A stretch of DNA of 10,565 nt from contig SLGQ01000330.1 of the NCBI GenBank assembly GCA_007136595.1, positions 1 through 10,565 of the forward strand, given 5' to 3'. The position numbers were made by a program, and so were the translations under genes. This DNA comes from Candidatus Sumerlaeota bacterium. Its GTDB lineage: Bacteria > UBP6 > UBA1177. Shown one piece after another: positions 6,742 through 10,565 of the stretch. The notes below the pieces were generated by a model. It saw nothing but the letters and a program-made list of their open reading frames with translations, ran no database searches and was not told where the DNA came from. Every line of letters starts with the position of its first letter. Position 1 is the stretch's first letter.

Positions 6742-7453
6742 AACAGCTGTATGTATTCCGACATACAATGAAAAAGAGAATGTTGTCAAGATAATGGAAG
6801 CGGTACACGAGGTTCTTCCCGGTGCCGATATTCTCATAGTTGACGACAGTTCACCTGATGGAACAGCTCTGCTCGTTGAAGAGTTCATGAAAAAGAACAA
6901 ATACGCAAAGCTTAAAGTGAGAAAAGAAAAAGAGGGTCTTGGAGCTGCCTATATTGATGGATTTACTACACTTATAAATGAAGGTTACGACATAATTTTT
7001 CAGATGGATGCCGATTTTTCACACCAGCCGCACTATCTTCCCGGAATGGAAGCGATAGTTAACGAAGGGTATGATGTGATAATAGGTTCAAGATATGTAA
7101 AAGGTGGCGGAACAAGAAACTGGAATCTTATGAGACGAACCATCTCAAGAGGCGGAAGTTTATATGCATCCACCATACTTGCTCTCGGAGTTAACGATGT
7201 AACTGCCGGATTTAAATGCTGGAGAGCATCATTCTTAAAGAAAGTTATCAGCACCCCACTTGTTTTGTCCGGATTCGGATTTCAGATAGAAATGGCATTC
7301 CGTACAAAAGTTGCCGGAGGCAGGATATTTGAAACCCCCATAGTCTTTCCTGACCGCGAAGAAGGTGAAAGCAAAATGAGCGGCAAAATATTCAAAGAAG
7401 CCCTCATAGGAGTCTGGAAACTCCGATTGCTCGGCAAGAAAATATTCGGGTGA
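6731..7453 (+). CDS. polyprenol-phosphate mannose synthase-type GT2 glycosyltransferase
   Basis: The product is 240 residues, matching the short soluble Dpm1/Ppm1-type enzymes that move a sugar (classically mannose from GDP-mannose) onto a polyprenyl phosphate at the inner membrane face. The motifs are canonical: A-V-C-I-P-T-Y-N-E (residues 6-14), V-D-D-S-S-P-D-G-T (37-45), the metal site Q-M-D-A-D-F-S-H-Q-P (91-100), G-S-R-Y-V-K-G-G-G-T-R-N-W (119-131), S-R-G...Y-A (139-146) and D-V-T-A-G-F-K-C-W-R (156-165). There are no C-terminal membrane helices. GGGAG (6720-6724) sits 6 bases before the ATG, inside the recN coding region. This is the last gene of the operon. The donor sugar is inferred from family and could differ. 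It is only distantly similar to the first GT2 of the operon, which has lost several of these canonical residues. Confidence 0.9.
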   Translation: MTGKTAVCIPTYNEKENVVKIMEAVHEVLPGADILIVDDSSPDGTALLVEEFMKKNKYAKLKVRKEKEGLGAAYIDGFTTLINEGYDIIFQMDADFSHQPHYLPGMEAIVNEGYDVIIGSRYVKGGGTRNWNLMRRTISRGGSLYASTILALGVNDVTAGFKCWRASFLKKVISTPLVLSGFGFQIEMAFRTKVAGGRIFETPIVFPDREEGESKMSGKIFKEALIGVWKLRLLGKKIFG

Positions 7454-7462
7454 TGATCCTAT

Positions 7463-7568
7463 TGTCTGAACCATGATTAATAGGATTTAAGGATTAGCAT
7501 GATGGGGAAAAAGAAGAATACCAACAATCAAGGAAATCAGGTTAATCGAGTGAATCAAGGTTCAGACA
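7463..7568. repeat. 106-base imperfect palindromic element with ~9-base periodic GATT/AATC arms
   Basis: The ends TGTCTGAACC (7463-7472) and GGTTCAGACA (7559-7568) are perfect 10-base inverted repeats. In the left arm GATT occurs at 7475, 7484 and 7492, with GAT at 7501. In the right arm AATC occurs at 7526, 7535, 7544 and 7553, spaced exactly 9 bases. The arms can pair as a ladder of 4-5 base helices separated by small internal loops, closing on a loop of about 20 bases. I have the impression that similar GATT-periodic palindromes recur in intergenic DNA of several phyla, sometimes near small GxxExxY nuclease-like genes; this is recollection, not checked. It codes for nothing obvious and lies between a completed operon and hydG. 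It may be a non-autonomous mobile repeat, and its hairpin could also dampen read-through. Confidence 0.7.
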
Positions 7569-7594
7569 TTTTTAGGGGCTACAAATTTAATCCC

Positions 7595-7623
7595 TTTACA
7601 TAGATTCAAATATAAGTTAAATT
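7595..7623 (+). promoter_or_regulatory. candidate promoter for hydG and the downstream lyase
   Basis: TTTACA (7595-7600; 5 of 6 to the -35 consensus) is followed after 17 bases by TAAATT (7618-7623; 4 of 6 to the -10 consensus). Transcription would begin near 7630, giving a short leader containing GGAGG (7647-7651). The palindromic element ends 26 bases upstream of the -35 box. No inverted repeat for a redox regulator was recognised. Confidence 0.4.
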
Positions 7624-7656
7624 ACTGCGTAAAGATTCTTTTGAGTGGAGGCTTTT

Positions 7657-9039
7657 ATGGATACGGGTTTTATTGATCATGGTAAAATTTATGACTGTCT
7701 GAAGAACACTGCTGCACCTGAACTGTCTGAATTGAAAGAGATTCTTGAGCATGCAAGAGGGTTGAAGGGGATTTCTTTTGAGGAAGCGGAAAGGCTTCTT
7801 ATGGTTGAAGACAGGGATCATCTGGAGCTGGTTTTTGAAACTGCAAACTTTGTAAAGGAAGAGATATACGGAAAGAGGCTTGTTCTTTTTGCTCCTCTTT
7901 ATGTTTCAAATATGTGCAAGAACGAATGTTTATATTGTGCTTTTAAGCGTTCAAACACAATGATCCCCCGGAGAACTCTTACTCAGGCTGAAATAAAAAG
8001 AGAGGTTGAAGCCCTTGTAAGCCAGGGGCACAAAAGAGTGCTTCTTGTAAGCGGTGAAGGTCTCGGTAGAAGTGCCCTTGACTTTACCCTTGAAACGATC
8101 AACACGATCTATTCAGTAAAAGTGGGCAAAGGTGAAATAAGAAGGATAAATGTAAATATTGCTGCTCTTGAAGTTGAAGATTTTAAAAGACTTAAAGATG
8201 CAAAGATAGGCACTTATCAGCTTTTTCAGGAAACATACCACTACGATACTTACAAAAAAATGCACGAAGCAGGTCCCAAATCTGATTACCTTTACCACTT
8301 GACTGCAATGGACAGGGCAATGGAAGCAGGAATTGATGATGTGGGTGTAGGTATCCTTTTCGGACTTGAAGATTACCGTTTTGAAATAATGGCAATGCTT
8401 CAGCATATAAGACATCTGGAAGAAAGATTCGGTTTCGGTGTCCACACAATATCGGTTCCGAGAATCGAGCCTGCAACCGGATCCGATCTTTCACTTAATC
8501 CGCCGTATCCTGTTGACGACCTTGCTTTTAAGAAAATCCTTGCCGTTTTAAGGATCACAGTTCCTTACACCGGAATGATACTTTCCACCAGAGAAAATGC
8601 ACAAATGAGAAAAGAGGCACTTTCAATGGGCATATCCCAGATAAGTGCAGGGTCAAGAACAAATCCGGGCGGTTACAGTGAAGACCGCTCTCTTGAACAG
8701 TTCAGCCTTGGCGATCACAGATCGCTTGATGAAGTTATAAAAGATATTGCGTCAATGGGTTATGTGCCGAGTTTCTGTACCGGATGTTACCGTCTTGGAA
8801 GAACAGGAGCTGACTTCATGGATCTTGCTAAACCGGGACTTATAAAACACTACTGTCTCCCTAATGCTTTGACAACATTTGCAGAATATCTGGTCAACTA
8901 CGGATCTGCAGAAACCCAGATAGAAGGGTGGAAACTCATAGAAAAAATGGTGAGTGATATCCCTGGTGATGATATAAAACAAAAAACAAGAGAAAACCTC
9001 GAACTTGCCAAAAAAGGTGTTACAGATTTATATGTGTAG
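7657..9039 (+). CDS. hydG: [FeFe]-hydrogenase maturase HydG (radical SAM tyrosine lyase)
   Basis: The product is 460 residues. HydG cleaves tyrosine to p-cresol and a fragment giving CO and cyanide, and builds an Fe(CO)2(CN)-cysteine synthon for the hydrogenase H-cluster. The radical-SAM cluster site is C-K-N-E-C-L-Y-C (C87, C91, C94; CX3CX2C). The second cluster is the diagnostic C-terminal CX2CX22C at C374, C377 and C400, in the context C-T-G-C-Y-R-L-G-R-T-G and then C-L-P-N-A-L-T-T-F-A-E-Y-L. This distinguishes it from ThiH, BioB and HydE. Conserved barrel segments such as Y-Q-L-F-Q-E-T-Y-H and S-V-P-R-I-E-P-A are present. The ATG at 7657 is preferred over the in-frame GTG at 7645 because GGAGG (7647-7651) lies 5 bases before it. 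An ammonia-lyase homologue follows after 6 bases. HydE, HydF and a hydrogenase subunit are absent from the window and expected nearby or elsewhere. Confidence 0.96.
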   Translation: MDTGFIDHGKIYDCLKNTAAPELSELKEILEHARGLKGISFEEAERLLMVEDRDHLELVFETANFVKEEIYGKRLVLFAPLYVSNMCKNECLYCAFKRSNTMIPRRTLTQAEIKREVEALVSQGHKRVLLVSGEGLGRSALDFTLETINTIYSVKVGKGEIRRINVNIAALEVEDFKRLKDAKIGTYQLFQETYHYDTYKKMHEAGPKSDYLYHLTAMDRAMEAGIDDVGVGILFGLEDYRFEIMAMLQHIRHLEERFGFGVHTISVPRIEPATGSDLSLNPPYPVDDLAFKKILAVLRITVPYTGMILSTRENAQMRKEALSMGISQISAGSRTNPGGYSEDRSLEQFSLGDHRSLDEVIKDIASMGYVPSFCTGCYRLGRTGADFMDLAKPGLIKHYCLPNALTTFAEYLVNYGSAETQIEGWKLIEKMVSDIPGDDIKQKTRENLELAKKGVTDLYV

Positions 9040-9045
9040 GGAAAA

Positions 9046-10434
9046 ATGAGAAAAGAAAAAGATATGATAGGTGAAGTGGAACTCGATGAGAGTTTTCCTT
9101 TTGGTATAAACACTTACAGAGCTATAGAAAACTTCAGCTTCAACGACGAGATCATCCACCCTTCAATTTTTAAAGCTCTGATCGAAGTAAAAAAAGCATG
9201 TGCGGTTTCCAATCAGATCGCAGGACTGCTTGATGAAGAGATATCTGAAGCTATTCAAAAAGGGTGCGACAAGGCAATTGCCGAAGATATAATTCCAGCT
9301 CTCAACCCTTATCAGGGTGGTGCCGGAACATCCATGAATATGGCGGCAAATGAACTTGTTGCAAACTTTGCACTTAAGTCGATCGGGAAAAGTTTCGGAG
9401 ATTACGATATAATAAACCCGATAGATGATGTGAATCTTTCCCAGTCAACCAACGATGTCTTTCCTACGGCAGTAAAAATAGCAATAATAAGAAGTTTAAG
9501 GAAACTCCACGAAAAAACTGAGACTCTTCTCAATGTTCTTCAAGAAAAGGAACGGGATTTTTCAGGAATTTTAAAAATCGGCAGAACTGAAATGCAGGAT
9601 GCAATGCCTGTTTCTCTCGGACAGGAATTCGGTGCATGGGCGGAAGGTGTTTCAAGATTCAGATGGAGACTTTCCAAAGCTCTTGACTGGATAAGAGAAG
9701 TAAATATAGGTGGAACTGCAGTAGGAACAGGGATCAATGCCGACACAGAATATCTAAGAAACATTCCTGACCAGTTAAGAAAAATTGTTCAGGAACCTGT
9801 TTCAGTTTCAAGGAACGGAGTTGATTCAACGCAAAATGGTGATCAGATAGTTGAAATAATGGGAATCCTTAAAACAGGAGCAGTTGTCATTAAAAAAATA
9901 TCTTCAGATATAAGGCTTCTTTCAAGCGGACCTGAATGCGGAATAGGGGAGCTAATTCTTCCTGCGATGCAGCAGGGCTCTTCGATAATGCCTGCAAAAG
10001 TAAACCCTGTGATGGCAGAAGCCGCAGAGCAAGTGTGTCTTGAAATAATTGCAAGTGACAACTCTGTTGCCCACGCAGTTTCTCAGGGCAATCTTGAACT
10101 CCAGCAGTTCTTCCCTTTCATAGCACATAAAACTGTTCATGCAATAACACTTTTTGGCGGAATGCTCGAAAAATTTGCTGTCATGGTATCAGGCATAACT
10201 CCAAATGAACCGAAAATAAGAAGCTACATTGAATCCTCAACAGTTGTTGCGACATTGCTTGCTCCGACAATAGGACATGAAGTGATGGCTCAACTTGTTG
10301 TGGAAGCAAGGAAAAGTAACAGAAAAATTTATGACCTTATTCTTGAAAAGAACCTTATTTCAAAAGAAAAACTCGACAAACTTCTTACCCCTGAAATAAT
10401 GGCAAGCCCCGGAATGGCTGTGATAGAGGAATAA
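9046..10434 (+). CDS. aspartate ammonia-lyase/fumarase-superfamily enzyme linked to hydG
   Basis: The product is 462 residues, the normal length for aspartase and class II fumarase. The family's blocks appear in order: G-A-G-T-S-M-N-M-A-A-N-E (92-103), S-Q-S-T-N-D-V-F-P-T-A (132-142), G-R-T-E-M-Q-D-A-M-P (179-188) and the catalytic loop G-S-S-I-M-P-A-K-V-N-P (311-321), with S312 as the expected base and K318/N320 as ligands. P-A-K-V-N-P is the form also found in E. coli AspA. The M-R-K-E-K-D-x-I-G-E start resembles aspartases and supports the ATG at 9046; AGGGA overlaps the hydG stop just upstream. Position 182 is Glu, where fumarases and Bacillus-type aspartase have His and E. coli aspartase has Gln. 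Aspartase converts aspartate to fumarate plus ammonia. Its tight linkage to hydG suggests a role in hydrogenase maturation. The exact substrate is uncertain, so no symbol is assigned. Confidence 0.85.
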   Translation: MRKEKDMIGEVELDESFPFGINTYRAIENFSFNDEIIHPSIFKALIEVKKACAVSNQIAGLLDEEISEAIQKGCDKAIAEDIIPALNPYQGGAGTSMNMAANELVANFALKSIGKSFGDYDIINPIDDVNLSQSTNDVFPTAVKIAIIRSLRKLHEKTETLLNVLQEKERDFSGILKIGRTEMQDAMPVSLGQEFGAWAEGVSRFRWRLSKALDWIREVNIGGTAVGTGINADTEYLRNIPDQLRKIVQEPVSVSRNGVDSTQNGDQIVEIMGILKTGAVVIKKISSDIRLLSSGPECGIGELILPAMQQGSSIMPAKVNPVMAEAAEQVCLEIIASDNSVAHAVSQGNLELQQFFPFIAHKTVHAITLFGGMLEKFAVMVSGITPNEPKIRSYIESSTVVATLLAPTIGHEVMAQLVVEARKSNRKIYDLILEKNLISKEKLDKLLTPEIMASPGMAVIEE

Positions 10435-10565
10435 AAAGAGAAAACAGATTTGAGATCTCATATCTTTGCTCCGTAATGCAATCTATGGCAATTTTTGCCC
10501 GTCTCTTTGCAGTATAATGCAAACGACATGTTTGTTAAGTTAGGGATTCTTGACACTTCATAAAC
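10435..10565. other. terminal spacer with a palindrome and isolated promoter boxes
   Basis: This 131-base stretch follows the lyase stop. GATTTGAGATCTCATATC (10447-10464) is an 18-base palindrome with one mismatched pair; it could be a weak terminator or a protein site. GGCAA-TTT-TTGCC (10487-10499) is a small hairpin. A perfect TATAAT occurs at 10513-10518 with no good -35 box, and a perfect TTGACA at 10550-10555 may belong to a promoter whose -10 lies past the edge. A - strand frame open to the edge is described in the findings. Nothing here is securely assigned. Confidence 0.4.

Larger units (their letters stand above)
7454..7656. other. non-coding spacer between the operon and hydG
   Basis: The 203-base gap is dominated by the 106-base palindromic element. 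After it come an AT-rich stretch (7569-7594), the candidate hydG promoter and the hydG ribosome site. No GC-rich terminator for the preceding operon is visible, so the palindrome itself may be the main structure ending or attenuating those transcripts. Confidence 0.5.

Noticed and set aside
7463..7568. CRISPR array or TIGR-like guide array, because of the 9-base periodicity
   Set aside because: The repeated units are only 4 bases and inverted between the two arms. There are no direct repeats of 20-40 bases, no spacers of constant length and no associated effector gene in the window.
7645..7656. GTG start for hydG 12 bases upstream
   Set aside because: The GTG overlaps the GGAGG that correctly spaces the ATG at 7657, and it adds residues not needed for the family.
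7657..9039. ThiH, BioB or HydE instead of HydG
   Set aside because: The C-terminal CX2CX22C cluster motif with Y-R-L-G-R-T-G context is specific to HydG, and ThiH is shorter and lacks it.
10513..10518. Perfect TATAAT as a confident promoter for a downstream gene
   Set aside because: No acceptable -35 box lies 16-18 bases upstream and no gene start is visible before the window ends.
1..10565. tRNA, rRNA, insertion sequence or prophage genes
   Set aside because: No cloverleaf, rRNA core sequence, transposase, integrase or phage structural motif was found on either strand.

Overview
The window looks like chromosome from an AT-rich, anaerobic bacterium. HydG, the tyrosine-cleaving maturase of [FeFe]-hydrogenase, implies anaerobic hydrogen metabolism. 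The first gene carries a cysteine motif (CGNG..E.GE.C) that I associate with secreted proteins of Myxococcota and related deltaproteobacterial lineages. The lineage call is an inference of low confidence; no rRNA or tRNA is present to anchor it.

Layout. Bases 1-1023 hold two genes for exported or surface-type proteins on the + strand. The first is the 3' part of an acidic, cysteine-bearing protein that enters from upstream. The second is a small signal-peptide protein with a fourfold I-P-V repeat, ending in a clear hairpin terminator. A TetR-family repressor gene follows on the - strand (1024-1557). A 231-base divergent spacer (1558-1788) contains candidate promoters and a 15-base palindrome.

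Bases 1789-7453 form one tightly packed + strand operon of six genes: a GT2 glycosyltransferase, a NodB-fold deacetylase, FolC, a small two-helix membrane protein, RecN, and a second GT2 enzyme of the polyprenol-phosphate mannose synthase type. Neighbouring genes overlap by 1-11 bases or abut. The operon mixes envelope-glycan or lipid-linked sugar chemistry with folate polyglutamylation and DNA repair, so co-transcription need not mean a shared pathway.

Bases 7454-7656 are non-coding and carry the most unusual DNA in the window. This is a 106-base imperfect palindrome with perfect 10-base ends and GATT/AATC blocks repeated about every 9 bases in each arm. A plausible promoter for the next genes follows it. 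Bases 7657-10434 encode HydG and, 6 bases later, an aspartate ammonia-lyase/fumarase superfamily enzyme. The pair suggests a hydrogenase-maturation transcription unit in which the lyase may supply ammonia or a related small precursor; that role is inferred from context. The last 131 bases are mostly non-coding, with a short palindrome, an isolated perfect -10 box and a 35-codon - strand frame open to the window edge.

Most of the window is ordinary housekeeping. I do not see a complete new defence or mobile system. The best leads are the 106-base palindromic element, the I-P-V repeat protein, the HydG-linked lyase with an altered substrate-loop residue, and the GT2/deacetylase pair.
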